36,815 nt of DNA from Bacteroidota bacterium (GTDB lineage Bacteria > Bacteroidota > Bacteroidia > Bacteroidales > WCHB1-69). Position numbers and translations under genes: made by a program. Of this stretch, positions 25,735-33,715 are shown one piece after another (within the stretch, counting starts at the first letter, position 1; each line of letters starts with the position of its first letter). The stretch spans positions 1-36,815 of the forward strand of contig JAKIZI010000015.1 in assembly GCA_022708105.1 (NCBI GenBank), written 5' to 3'. Below the pieces are notes generated by a model. It made no database searches. It was not told where the DNA came from and saw only the letters and a program-made list of their open reading frames with translations.

Positions 25735-26226
25735 ATGAATAATTTACCTGATAATAAAACAATATGTTGTCCTCCGTTTAATCCTGAATCATGGCAGGAC
25801 AAAGATTTAATATGGGAGAATAAAAGATTTGTGAAAACCCATGTGCGAACTCTATTTTTTATTCCATTGAATTTTGGGGGTGTGATGAGAATGTTGATGA
25901 AGAAATTTCAAGATGTAGGGCAGGAGTTGCCGGACATTCTTTGTTTGTCGGAGCATGTATCTAAATGGAAAATGAATATTTATCTTCCCGTTAATAACGA
26001 AATCCCTGGACTGGAAGAGGAGACCTTTTCAGGCAATTTTTACAGTCGCGTATATGAGGGAAATTTTAAGGATACAAAAAAATGGTGTATTGATTTTGAA
26101 GAAATATTAAAAAATAAAAATTTGAAGATTGTTAACTTATATATGTGGTATACAACTTGTCCTAAATGCGCTAAAGAATATGGTAAAAATTATGTAGTAT
26201 TGATTGCTAAAGTTGAAAAAGCGTAA
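25735..26226 (+). CDS. Uncharacterised Cys-containing protein (CCPPF / TTCPKCAKEYGKNYVV family)
   Basis: The protein is 163 aa, apparently cytoplasmic, with no signal peptide or membrane segment. I recognise a widespread family, sometimes loosely labelled hydrolase, with an N-terminal CCPPFNPESW motif, a central VRTLFFIPLNFGGVMRMLMKK segment and a C-terminal YTTCPKCAKEYGKNYVVLIA stretch. The two Cys pairs (CC near residue 11 and CPKC near 142) could bind a metal or be redox active. No catalytic motif is evident, so I assign no function. A strong AGGAGG (25724-25729) lies 5 nt before the ATG at 25735 but only 2 nt before the ATG at 25732, so 25735 is preferred. It starts a probable three-gene unit with the HydS-like and phosphatase genes (gaps 65 and 23 bp), hinting at a shared role. 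Confidence 0.72.
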   Translation: MNNLPDNKTICCPPFNPESWQDKDLIWENKRFVKTHVRTLFFIPLNFGGVMRMLMKKFQDVGQELPDILCLSEHVSKWKMNIYLPVNNEIPGLEEETFSGNFYSRVYEGNFKDTKKWCIDFEEILKNKNLKIVNLYMWYTTCPKCAKEYGKNYVVLIAKVEKA

Positions 26227-26291
26227 CATTTCTTCAAATAATTCTTTTTGAAATAAGTTGTAATTTATATTGAATTAATAAAATCAAAAAT

Positions 26292-28145
26292 ATGTTAGAA
26301 AGTGTTATTCAATTAGATGGAAGCAAATGTAAGGCATGTTATTCTTGTGTAAGAGCATGTCCTGTTAAAGCAATTCATGTCAGGAAGAATAGTGTATTTC
26401 CTCATATTGATGAGAGTAGATGTATTATGTGTGGTGTGTGTATCGGTGCTTGTGCCTATCATGCGATTTCGTATTTTGACTCAAGAAAAGAGGTGAAGAT
26501 GTTGTTAAATTCTCCGGATAAAGTAGCGGCAGTTTGTGCGCCTTCCATTGCAGGAGAGTTTAGTGATATTACCGATTATCGGAAATTTGTGAAAATGATT
26601 CGTCTGCTCGGCTTCAGCTATGTGAATGAAATGTCTTTCGGCGTTGATATAGTTGCGCATAAGTATAAAGAATGTACAGAGGATAATTTTAACGGAAAAT
26701 ATTATATCAATTCTACTTGTCCTTCGATTGTGAATTTAGTGGAAAAGTTCTACCCTGAATTGGTAGGAAATCTGGTTCCGACAGTTACGCCCGTTGCGGC
26801 AACTGCCATAGCGCTTCGAAAAATATATGGAGAAAACTTGAAAATTGTTCATATAACTCCCTGTATTGCAGCAAAAAAAGAAGTTGACCGTTTGCATGGA
26901 TTGGCTCAAGTGAATGCGGTGTTGACTTTCAGGGAACTGCGTAAGTTGTTTTTTGAATTCAATATTAAAGAGACATTCAGCGAGTTCTCTGATTTTGACG
27001 AACCTTTAGGAAATAAAGGGGGACTCTATGCCATTGCGGAAGGGTTTATGGAAGCTACAGGTTTGGAAATCGGACTTCTGAAAGGAAAAACGATTTCGGC
27101 AGAAGGAAAGGAGAATTCATTGGCAGCAGTAAAGCAATTTATTGAACATAATGAAGAAATTAAGCGGAATATGAATCTCTTTTTCTGTCAGGGTTGTATC
27201 ATGGGGCCGGGAACATCAGAATGTGGAGAGAAATACCTGCGCCATGCCCTTGTGGTTGATTATACGAAAAAAAGATTGGCTAATTTTGATGAGGAGAAAT
27301 GGAAAAAAAATATTGAGAAACATTCAAAATATAAAGAACTGATTGCACGCTTCAAAGACCAAAGTTATGAGTTGCCGCCACCGAGTGAGTTTGAATTAAA
27401 ATTTGCTTTAAATAACATAGTTCAACGTAATAATAATAAGGAAATTAACTGTGGCGCATGTGGCTTTGAAACTTGTCGCGGATTGGCCAAAGCAATTGCT
27501 CAGAATATTGCTATTCCGGAGATGTGTGTGACCTATTCGCAAATCGGGAACCGCGAAGCAACTCATTCCATGAAAAAAACTACCGAGGAGTTGGAAAATG
27601 CTCAAAATGAACTTAAAATGACCAAAAAAGTACTTGATGATCTTAAAGAAAATCTGATTGCCAAGGATGAAGCACTTTCTATATTGGTACGACGAATTAA
27701 TAATGGGTTGGTTTTTGCCAATGAAGAGATGAAAGTGGTGGAATCCAATCTCGGGTTTGTTGATCTTCTTGGCGAAGATGTTCGAGATATTCATGAAGTA
27801 GTTCCTTATCTCATTGGTGCCGACCTCAAAACGCTCTTACCTTCGGTGTTGATTACCCAACTTAATTATCTTCTGACATATAATGAAATAGGCATAAACC
27901 GGGATGTCGAAATTGAAGGTAAATTAATCAACGTGGTAATGTTTCAATTAATCCCTAATAAATTGGTCGGAGCTCTTTTTCGCAATCTGCATTCAAAAGA
28001 AGAACGTCCAGACGAAATTATTCATCGTGTGAATGAAGTTATTGAAGAAAATTTATTACAGGTGCAACAAATCGGCTTTATTTTGGGCGAAGGTGCCGCA
28101 AAAACCGAAAAAATGTTGAATACAATTATTAAGTCATATAAGTAA
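26292..28145 (+). CDS. hydS: HydS-like putative sensory [FeFe]-hydrogenase homologue with Fe-S and PAS-like domains
   Basis: The protein is 617 aa and cytoplasmic. Domains: two [4Fe-4S] ferredoxin clusters (Cys13/16/19/23 and 44/47/50/54); a hydrogenase-like large domain (about 70-350) with altered motifs; a small [4Fe-4S] domain (Cys387, 390, 395, 412, in INCGACGFETC); a coiled coil (about 428-458); and a PAS-like domain (about 460-575). L1 reads NSTCPSI: the proton-relay Cys is Thr142 and the ligand Cys143 remains. L2 is ITPCIAAKKE (Cys191). L3 is FFCQGCIMGPG (Cys299, Cys302), with spacing shortened to CxxC. Such proteins form the putative sensory group of [FeFe]-hydrogenases, thought to sense H2 or redox state rather than turn over H2 quickly. 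The downstream PP2C phosphatase is the likely output. Whether this copy binds a complete H-cluster is uncertain. Confidence 0.88.
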   Translation: MLESVIQLDGSKCKACYSCVRACPVKAIHVRKNSVFPHIDESRCIMCGVCIGACAYHAISYFDSRKEVKMLLNSPDKVAAVCAPSIAGEFSDITDYRKFVKMIRLLGFSYVNEMSFGVDIVAHKYKECTEDNFNGKYYINSTCPSIVNLVEKFYPELVGNLVPTVTPVAATAIALRKIYGENLKIVHITPCIAAKKEVDRLHGLAQVNAVLTFRELRKLFFEFNIKETFSEFSDFDEPLGNKGGLYAIAEGFMEATGLEIGLLKGKTISAEGKENSLAAVKQFIEHNEEIKRNMNLFFCQGCIMGPGTSECGEKYLRHALVVDYTKKRLANFDEEKWKKNIEKHSKYKELIARFKDQSYELPPPSEFELKFALNNIVQRNNNKEINCGACGFETCRGLAKAIAQNIAIPEMCVTYSQIGNREATHSMKKTTEELENAQNELKMTKKVLDDLKENLIAKDEALSILVRRINNGLVFANEEMKVVESNLGFVDLLGEDVRDIHEVVPYLIGADLKTLLPSVLITQLNYLLTYNEIGINRDVEIEGKLINVVMFQLIPNKLVGALFRNLHSKEERPDEIIHRVNEVIEENLLQVQQIGFILGEGAAKTEKMLNTIIKSYK

Positions 28146-28168
28146 TTCTTTAACCAAAAATAATTTAT

Positions 28169-29371
28169 ATGTATGATCTTACAGATGAAAAATATCATAT
28201 AGAAGTAGCACATTTTCAGTACAACCATCAAGATGAAAAAATATGTGGAGATGTCTTTATTTCCAAACGTATCCGAGATGAAAATCGTGTTTTGGCAGTG
28301 CTTTCCGATGGAATGGGACATGGCGTAAAAGCAAATGTTCTAGCGACACTTACTGCAACTATAGCCCTTAATTTATCTCAAGAACATAAAAATGCAACCA
28401 CCATTGCTGAAATTATCATGAAGGCATTGCCCGTCTGCAGTGAAAGAAATCTTAGTTATGCAACTTATACAATTGTGGATGCCGTTATTGATGATGAAAT
28501 CGTAAATATTCTCGAATTTGAGAATCCTCAAACGATTATTATGCGTGGAAAATATATTTATGAGCCGAATCGTGAAAAAGTCTTCCTTGAAAATGTGAGT
28601 GCCGATAAACGCGACCAGGATTTGCGTGCTTGTAGCTTTACCCCTCAATTGGAAGACAGAATTATTTTTTATTCGGATGGAATTATACAATCCGGTTTGG
28701 GTTTTGGAATGACAACAGGGTGGGGACGTAATAATTTGATTGAATATGTTCGTAGTTTGATCGAAGCAATGCCGGACATTTCAGGGAGTCTTTTGGCAGA
28801 AAAGATAGTCAAAAAAGCTTCTGCAAATGATCTTCATAGTCCCAAGGATGACCTCACTTGCTGCGTTTTCTATTATCGGGAACCAAGAAGAACCATGATA
28901 TGTACCGGGCCTCCCTTTAATATGGAACAAGATGGTGAATTTGCTCAAAAATTGCAAGAATTTCCCGGAAGAAAAATTATTTCAGGGGCAACTACCAGTG
29001 AAATTATTTCCCGAGAATTGAGAAGAACCATTACGGACGAAATGATTGTGGACAACTCATTGCCTCCAAGTTCTAAAATGGAAGGAGTTGATCTTGTAAC
29101 AGAAGGTGTTTTAACACTTAATAAAGTGATTAAACTTTTAGAGTCGCTTAAATATCCTTATCTTCAACTGGGAAAGGGACCGGCAGACCAATTGTGTCAA
29201 CTTCTGTTGGATAGTGATGAAATATATATTCTTGTAGGTACAAAAATCAACGAAAGCCATCACGATCCAACACTTCCCATTGAAATAGAAATTCGAAGAA
29301 CTTTAATCCAACGCCTTCAAAAGGTGTTATGGGATAAATATATGAAAGTTGTCAAAATTGAGTATATGTAA
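28169..29371 (+). CDS. SpoIIE/PP2C-type serine phosphatase, output partner of the HydS-like sensor
   Basis: The protein is 400 aa. The PP2C/SpoIIE domain (about residues 8-240) shows the metal-binding aspartates: Asp28 in CGDVFISK, Asp47 in VLSDGMGHG, Asp170 in FYSDGI and Asp227-Asp228 in KDDLTCCVFYY. The domain therefore looks active and Mn/Mg dependent. A further 160 residues (about 245-400) contain RTMICTGPPF near the start and have no domain I recognise. The gene starts 23 bp after the HydS-like gene, and this pairing, as I recall, also occurs with sensory hydrogenases in Firmicutes. It probably dephosphorylates a protein in response to the H2/redox signal. No anti-sigma kinase, STAS protein or response regulator lies nearby, so the substrate is unknown. 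Confidence 0.88.
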   Translation: MYDLTDEKYHIEVAHFQYNHQDEKICGDVFISKRIRDENRVLAVLSDGMGHGVKANVLATLTATIALNLSQEHKNATTIAEIIMKALPVCSERNLSYATYTIVDAVIDDEIVNILEFENPQTIIMRGKYIYEPNREKVFLENVSADKRDQDLRACSFTPQLEDRIIFYSDGIIQSGLGFGMTTGWGRNNLIEYVRSLIEAMPDISGSLLAEKIVKKASANDLHSPKDDLTCCVFYYREPRRTMICTGPPFNMEQDGEFAQKLQEFPGRKIISGATTSEIISRELRRTITDEMIVDNSLPPSSKMEGVDLVTEGVLTLNKVIKLLESLKYPYLQLGKGPADQLCQLLLDSDEIYILVGTKINESHHDPTLPIEIEIRRTLIQRLQKVLWDKYMKVVKIEYM

Positions 29372-29395
29372 CATAGATTATAGATCTGTTTATAC

Positions 29396-29430
29396 AAAAA
29401 AAGGAGAGCTATTTGAAGCCCTCCTTTTTT
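29396..29430 (-). terminator. Bidirectional terminator between the phosphatase and MFS genes
   Basis: GGAGAGCT and AGCCCTCC arms lie between A-rich and T-rich flanks. On the minus strand (GGAGGGCT / AGCTCTCC) all eight positions pair with one G-U, so it best fits the MFS transcript ending at 29447. It also ends the phosphatase unit. Confidence 0.82.
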
Positions 29431-29446
29431 CATAAAATTAATTATA

Positions 29447-31096
29447 TTAAGATTTTATATTGGGTAATTCTAGTCCAAGTCCTTTTTTCTTGTCAACTCT
29501 TTTTAATACGATCCCAAGAATCAAGGCAGCAACTCCCAAACAAGCTAACATAATCAAAGGCGCTGTATAATCATAAGAAATAGCAGCTTCTTCTGCAGTA
29601 ATAATTCCTTGTTTTAAATCACTGACAACTTGAGGATTGGTTTTATCTAAAATTTTCCCAATTAATAATGGGAAAAGCCATAAACCGATATTCTGAATCC
29701 AAAAGATCAGTGCGTATGCAGAACCGATTACTTTTTGATCAACCAATTTAGGAACACTTGGCCATAACGAAGCCGGAACTAATGAAAATGAGGCTCCAAG
29801 AACTAATATGGTTACATAAGCCAAGAGAACTCCGCCAATTTGATTTCCCTGAAACATCGGTAAAATAAAGGCAAATGTTAAATGACAAACAATCAATAAT
29901 ATAGAGCCAATCATCAGCATAGAGGCGGCTTTTCCTTTAGTATCCACATATTTACCGAGAATAGGTGTAATTCCAACCGCCAATAATGGGAATACTGCAA
30001 AAATAGTTTCTGCGGATTGACGCATATAACCCATATAACAGAAAATAACTAATCCAATAATGGAAATACTTAAAAGAAGGTATTGGAATGATTTTTTGGT
30101 AAAATTGCTTGCAAAAGCAGTTCCGGCGACAACCAACATAATCAAATATTGAATAATTGTAGTTGAATTGGATGCCCAGAAAGAATTCGGATCAACTGCA
30201 GTAAATGATAAATTACATTGCAACATATTTACCGCATATTTTTGGAACGGGAAAATTGCCGAATAATATAAAACACAGAGTAATGCTACCAACCAAAAAC
30301 CGCTGCTGGATAGAATTTTTCCAAGATCTTTAACTTGAAATGGATCGTCTTTTTCTTCGGCTTCGCCTGTTTGTGTATCCAATTTTTTATCCAAAAAGAA
30401 ATAGACAATAAACATAATCAATGCAATCATTAACAAGATAACACCGAATGCTACTGAACGGGAAACATCAATATCTCCACCTAATTTTGCAAACACAGGA
30501 GAAAAAATCATACATGTTGCAACGCCAAGACGTGCCAACGCCATTTCGGAGCCCATTGCCAATGCCATTTCTCTGCCCTTGAACCATTTTACAATTCCTC
30601 TCGAAACGGTAATTCCGGCCATTTCTACGCCACAACCGAAAATCATGAATCCCACTGCAGCAAATTTAGCGGAAGCTGGCATTCCCTTATAAAAAGGAGA
30701 AATTCCTAATTCGTCAAATCCCGGAATGTAGTTAAGATTGTTATTAAACCATGTTTCAAGCCCACTGCCCATGAATGTTTCTGTAACAGCATACCAATTG
30801 ATGGTTGCCCCCACAAGCATAACAGCTCCGGAGAGTAGTGCCGTGAATCGAACCCCCATTTTATCAAGAATAATCCCGGCAAAAATGAGGAAAAAGATAA
30901 ATACATTTAAAAATGTTTCTGAGCCTTGCATCGTTCCGAATGCCGTAGAATCCCATCCTCGAGTGGATTGCATTAAGTCTTTAATGGGAGATAGAATGTC
31001 CATAAATATATATGAACAGAACATGGCAAATGCCAGTAAGACCAAAGCTGTCCAGCGAACAGCTGCTTTGTCTCTCAATGTGAATTTTTCAGTCAT
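29447..31096 (-). CDS. MFS transporter (MFSD1-like)
   Basis: The protein is 549 aa from the ATG at 31096 (MTEKFTLRDKAAVRW). An in-frame start at 31135 exists but would add a stretch overlapping the -7 element at 31133-31140. About 12 membrane helices are visible. A typical MFS loop motif occurs at IILDKMGVRFT, GKYVDTKG lies in the second half, and a large extracytoplasmic insert (about 110-150) precedes helix 4. The general shape resembles the MFSD1-like group seen in Bacteroidota, whose substrates are not established to me. Peptide or organic acid transport are possibilities only. It diverges from the FucP-like transporter over 161 bp. Confidence 0.85.
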   Translation of the reverse strand: MTEKFTLRDKAAVRWTALVLLAFAMFCSYIFMDILSPIKDLMQSTRGWDSTAFGTMQGSETFLNVFIFFLIFAGIILDKMGVRFTALLSGAVMLVGATINWYAVTETFMGSGLETWFNNNLNYIPGFDELGISPFYKGMPASAKFAAVGFMIFGCGVEMAGITVSRGIVKWFKGREMALAMGSEMALARLGVATCMIFSPVFAKLGGDIDVSRSVAFGVILLMIALIMFIVYFFLDKKLDTQTGEAEEKDDPFQVKDLGKILSSSGFWLVALLCVLYYSAIFPFQKYAVNMLQCNLSFTAVDPNSFWASNSTTIIQYLIMLVVAGTAFASNFTKKSFQYLLLSISIIGLVIFCYMGYMRQSAETIFAVFPLLAVGITPILGKYVDTKGKAASMLMIGSILLIVCHLTFAFILPMFQGNQIGGVLLAYVTILVLGASFSLVPASLWPSVPKLVDQKVIGSAYALIFWIQNIGLWLFPLLIGKILDKTNPQVVSDLKQGIITAEEAAISYDYTAPLIMLACLGVAALILGIVLKRVDKKKGLGLELPNIKS

Positions 31097-31132
31097 AATT
31101 GTAATGGTTATGTTATTGATTTTTAAAGAAGG

Positions 31133-31140
31133 CAAAATTA
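31133..31140 (-). promoter_or_regulatory. -7 element of the MFSD1-like gene
   Basis: On the minus strand TAATTTTG (31140-31133) matches TAnnTTTG, 36 bp before the chosen start at 31096. It supports that start over the upstream ATG at 31135. No clear -33 element is visible. Confidence 0.45.
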
Positions 31141-31200
31141 CAAAAAAATGATTACGTTATCTTTAAAAAAATTATTTCTTTTATTTTTGAAAAAATGATG

Positions 31201-31208
31201 TACATTTG
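31201..31208 (+). promoter_or_regulatory. -7 element of the FucP-like transporter gene
   Basis: TACATTTG matches TAnnTTTG and lies 49 bp before the ATG at 31258. The nearest upstream TTTG (31186-31189) is only 11 bp away, too close for a standard -33 element. Confidence 0.45.
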
Positions 31209-31257
31209 CATCGTTTATTGAAACTATTTACCTTTTAATGCTTTAATTATTGATACT

Positions 31258-32502
31258 ATGAAAAAAGAAAATCGAAGTCAATATGGAATTTTTATTATCG
31301 GAGCCCTTTTTTTTGTTTTTGGATTTGTCACATGGTTAAATAGTATATTAATACCCTTTTTGAAAACAGCTTGTGAATTAAGCAATTTTCAGGCCTCTTT
31401 TGTAACGTTTGCTTTTTATATTTCCTATTTTGTGATGGCAATTCCCTCTTCTTTTATTTTAAAGAAAACCGGATTTACGGAAGGAATGTCTTTAGGGCTT
31501 GTAGTCATGGCCATTGGAGCACTATTATTTGTGCCTGCAGCCATGGAACGCAGTTATGTTCTTTTTCTGGTTGCGCTTTTTCTTCAGGGCACAGGATTAT
31601 CCTTGCTGCAAACGGCCGCAAACCCTTATGTGACCATTTTGGGACCTGTGGAGTCTGCCGCCCGAAGAATGAGTATTATGGGAATATGCAATAAAGTTGC
31701 CGGCATGATCGGTATTATTGTCTTATCTTCTACTCTTTTTTCAGGAACACAATCTCTTAATGAACAAATTGGGCTCGTGAGTGACGAATTAGATAAAACA
31801 ATCTTACTCCAGCAATTATCCAATCAAATTATTGTTCCGTATCTGATTATGGCAGCAATTCTGATTGCTCTTGTATTGTTTCTCAAAGGAGCAAAATTAC
31901 CCGAGATCAAGGAAGAAAATGAAGACAATGCCAATGTTGGAAAACAAACAATTTTTTCATATCCTTACCTTTGGTATGGTGTTTTTGCCATCTTCTTTTA
32001 TGTGGGGGCAGAAGTGATTTCGATTGATTATTTGGTAATATATGGAAAGTATATCGGATTGCCGGAATCCATTTCTCTTCATTTGGGCGTCTTCGCACTC
32101 ATTGCTCTTGTTGTAGGGTATTTGCTTGGAATTATTCTTATTCCTAAAGTTCTTTCTCAGCGGAGAGCTCTTATTATTCAGCTTTTTCTGTCTGTAATAT
32201 TGGTAATTGTGGCCTTACTGTCAGAAGAATTGGCATCGGTGTTGGCCATTATCGGATTGAGTTTTGCCCATGCCATTATGTGGCCGGCAATTTGGCCGCT
32301 TTCGATTCATCATCTCGGCAAACATACTAAATTAGGATCTGCGTTGCTCATTATGGCGATTGCAGGTGGTGCCGTTATTCCGCTTATCTATGGAAAATTA
32401 TCAGATATTTTTGACCCTCAAGCGGCCTACGTGGTGTTGTTCCTTTGCTATGCTTATATTATGTTTTTTGCTGTTTGGGGCTATAAACAAGTGAAAAAAT
32501 AA
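31258..32502 (+). CDS. FucP/GluP-family sugar:H+ symporter (MFS)
   Basis: The protein is 414 aa with about 12 membrane helices. The N-terminal half shows the fucose/glucose-galactose permease pattern: FFVFGFVTWLNSILIPFLK, SYFVMAIPSSFILKKTG, and GTGLSLLQTAANPYVTILGP, the last being the most diagnostic. The C-terminal half has SIHHLGKHTKLGSALLIMAIAGGAVIPLIYG, also typical of the family. It likely imports a monosaccharide or amino sugar across the inner membrane with protons. The exact sugar cannot be read, as no sugar-catabolism genes adjoin. It is followed by a dispersed repeat and then ridA, and is probably transcribed alone or with ridA. Confidence 0.88.
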   Translation: MKKENRSQYGIFIIGALFFVFGFVTWLNSILIPFLKTACELSNFQASFVTFAFYISYFVMAIPSSFILKKTGFTEGMSLGLVVMAIGALLFVPAAMERSYVLFLVALFLQGTGLSLLQTAANPYVTILGPVESAARRMSIMGICNKVAGMIGIIVLSSTLFSGTQSLNEQIGLVSDELDKTILLQQLSNQIIVPYLIMAAILIALVLFLKGAKLPEIKEENEDNANVGKQTIFSYPYLWYGVFAIFFYVGAEVISIDYLVIYGKYIGLPESISLHLGVFALIALVVGYLLGIILIPKVLSQRRALIIQLFLSVILVIVALLSEELASVLAIIGLSFAHAIMWPAIWPLSIHHLGKHTKLGSALLIMAIAGGAVIPLIYGKLSDIFDPQAAYVVLFLCYAYIMFFAVWGYKQVKK

Positions 32503-32503
32503 C

Positions 32504-32526
32504 CGCAAAGACGCTAAGACGCAAAG
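32504..32526 (+). repeat. Dispersed short repeat, copy 2
   Basis: The core is CGCAAAG, AC, then GCTAAGACGCAAAG. It begins two bases after the transporter stop codon and differs from the copy at 9760-9782 only at the two variable bases. Downstream CTTTAGCGGCG (from 32541) is partly complementary, so the transcript may fold. Confidence 0.7.
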
Positions 32527-32614
32527 AGAAAAACTTCGTTCTTTAGCGGCGAAGAAGTTTAACTCAAAAAAATATATAGCAAATACATTAATAATTCAAT
32601 TATAAATATTTATC

Positions 32615-32989
32615 ATGAAAAAAATTATTCATACCGAAAACGCACCAAAAGCTATTGGACCATACAGTCAAGCAATTGAAATGAATGGTTTACTTTTTAT
32701 TTCCGGACAGATTCCGGTTAATCCCAAAACAGGAACAATTCTGGAAGGAATTGAGGCTCAAACAGAGCAAGTAATGCAAAATATCGGAGCCATTTTAAAA
32801 GAAGCCGGTTACAATTTTTCAGATGTGGTAAAATCCACTTGTCTGTTGAGCGATATGGTTAACTTTAAACCGATGAATGAGGTTTATGCTCGCTATTATA
32901 ATGAAAATCCACCTGCCAGAGCTGCTTTTGCCGTAAAAGGTCTGCCCATGGGGGTATTGGTAGAGATTGAAACAATTGCGATGAAATAA
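32615..32989 (+). CDS. ridA: RidA family enamine/imine deaminase
   Basis: RidA hydrolyses reactive 2-aminoacrylate and related enamines released by PLP enzymes such as serine/threonine dehydratases, protecting other PLP enzymes. The protein is 124 aa, the usual length, and forms a trimer in the family. It shows the N-terminal [28 protein letters not shown], and the conserved Arg102 in [21 protein letters not shown], which holds the substrate carboxylate. The sequence is highly conserved and complete. It converges with gmhA, ending 7 bp from it; no hairpin terminator is seen in that gap. It may be co-transcribed with the upstream transporter, although 112 bp with a repeat lies between them. 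Confidence 0.95.
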   Translation: MKKIIHTENAPKAIGPYSQAIEMNGLLFISGQIPVNPKTGTILEGIEAQTEQVMQNIGAILKEAGYNFSDVVKSTCLLSDMVNFKPMNEVYARYYNENPPARAAFAVKGLPMGVLVEIETIAMK

Positions 32990-32996
32990 TTGAAAT

Positions 32997-33569
32997 TTAG
33001 TCCATAAACATTTCGGTTTCAACCAATTCACAAATGATATGCCCAATGAGAATGTGGGCTTCCTGAATGCGCGGTGTATCTGTCGATGGAATGCGAAGTG
33101 CGATGTCCGAATAATTAACAAGTTCTCCTCCCGATTCTCCGGTTAAGGAAATTGTCTTGATCTCCATTTTACGGGCGGTTTCAAATGCCTTTACAATACT
33201 GATGGATCTTCCTGAGGTGGATAATCCTATTAAGAGGTCACCGCGTTTGCCATTGCCTTTGATTAATCGGGCATAAATATGTTCAAAACCGTAGTCGTTA
33301 CCGATTGCAGTGATGTATGAGGTGTTACAATGTAACGCTTCGGCGGCGAGGGGTGGGCGATCAAAATAAAATCGTCCGGATAATTCTGCAGCCAAATGTT
33401 GTGCATCTGCAGCGCTCCCACCATTTCCGCAAAAGAAAACTTTTCCTCCCGCACGCAATGAGGAAACGATTGCGTCTGCTACTTGTCTGATCTGCGCAAT
33501 CAAAATACTGTCATACAATATGGATTTCTTTAATTCAATACTCTCTTCTATGGCTTCTTTGATTCTCAT
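32997..33569 (-). CDS. gmhA: Sedoheptulose-7-phosphate isomerase (GmhA-like SIS protein)
   Basis: The protein is 190 aa, one SIS domain. Signature stretches are FFCGNGGSAADAQHLAAELSGRF (about residues 45-67), ITAIGNDYGFE, LSTSGRS, which binds the sugar phosphate, and the C-terminal PRIQEAHILIGHIICELVE. GmhA converts sedoheptulose 7-phosphate to D-glycero-D-manno-heptose 7-phosphate, the first step to the ADP- or GDP-heptose used in LPS core or glycan assembly. DiaA is a close non-catalytic paralogue. The histidines and motif agreement favour GmhA, but no other heptose genes lie nearby to confirm. It diverges from the YfhO-family gene across a 146-bp region with promoter elements on both strands. 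Confidence 0.9.
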   Translation of the reverse strand: MRIKEAIEESIELKKSILYDSILIAQIRQVADAIVSSLRAGGKVFFCGNGGSAADAQHLAAELSGRFYFDRPPLAAEALHCNTSYITAIGNDYGFEHIYARLIKGNGKRGDLLIGLSTSGRSISIVKAFETARKMEIKTISLTGESGGELVNYSDIALRIPSTDTPRIQEAHILIGHIICELVETEMFMD

Positions 33570-33628
33570 AACTTATTTTGTTTTGAAATAATCTATATTA
33601 GACGGATTAATCAATAGGTTTCTTGTTG

Positions 33629-33636
33629 CAAAAATA
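33629..33636 (-). promoter_or_regulatory. -7 element of gmhA
   Basis: On the minus strand TATTTTTG (33636-33629) matches TAnnTTTG, 60 bp before the gmhA start. A TTG lies 24 bp further upstream, longer than the usual spacing, so this is only a candidate. Confidence 0.4.
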
Positions 33637-33666
33637 CATTTTTTTATATCTTATGAATGTCAACAC

Positions 33667-33696
33667 TTTGTTTATTTAAAATTATCACTAATTTTG
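33667..33696 (+). promoter_or_regulatory. Promoter of the YfhO-family gene
   Basis: TTTG (33667-33670) and TAATTTTG (33689-33696) are separated by 18 bp, close to the ideal Bacteroidota -33/-7 spacing. The ATG at 33716 is 19 bp beyond the -7 element, so the leader is very short. Confidence 0.65.
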
Positions 33697-33715
33697 CAAA
33701 TTAAAATTTATAAAT

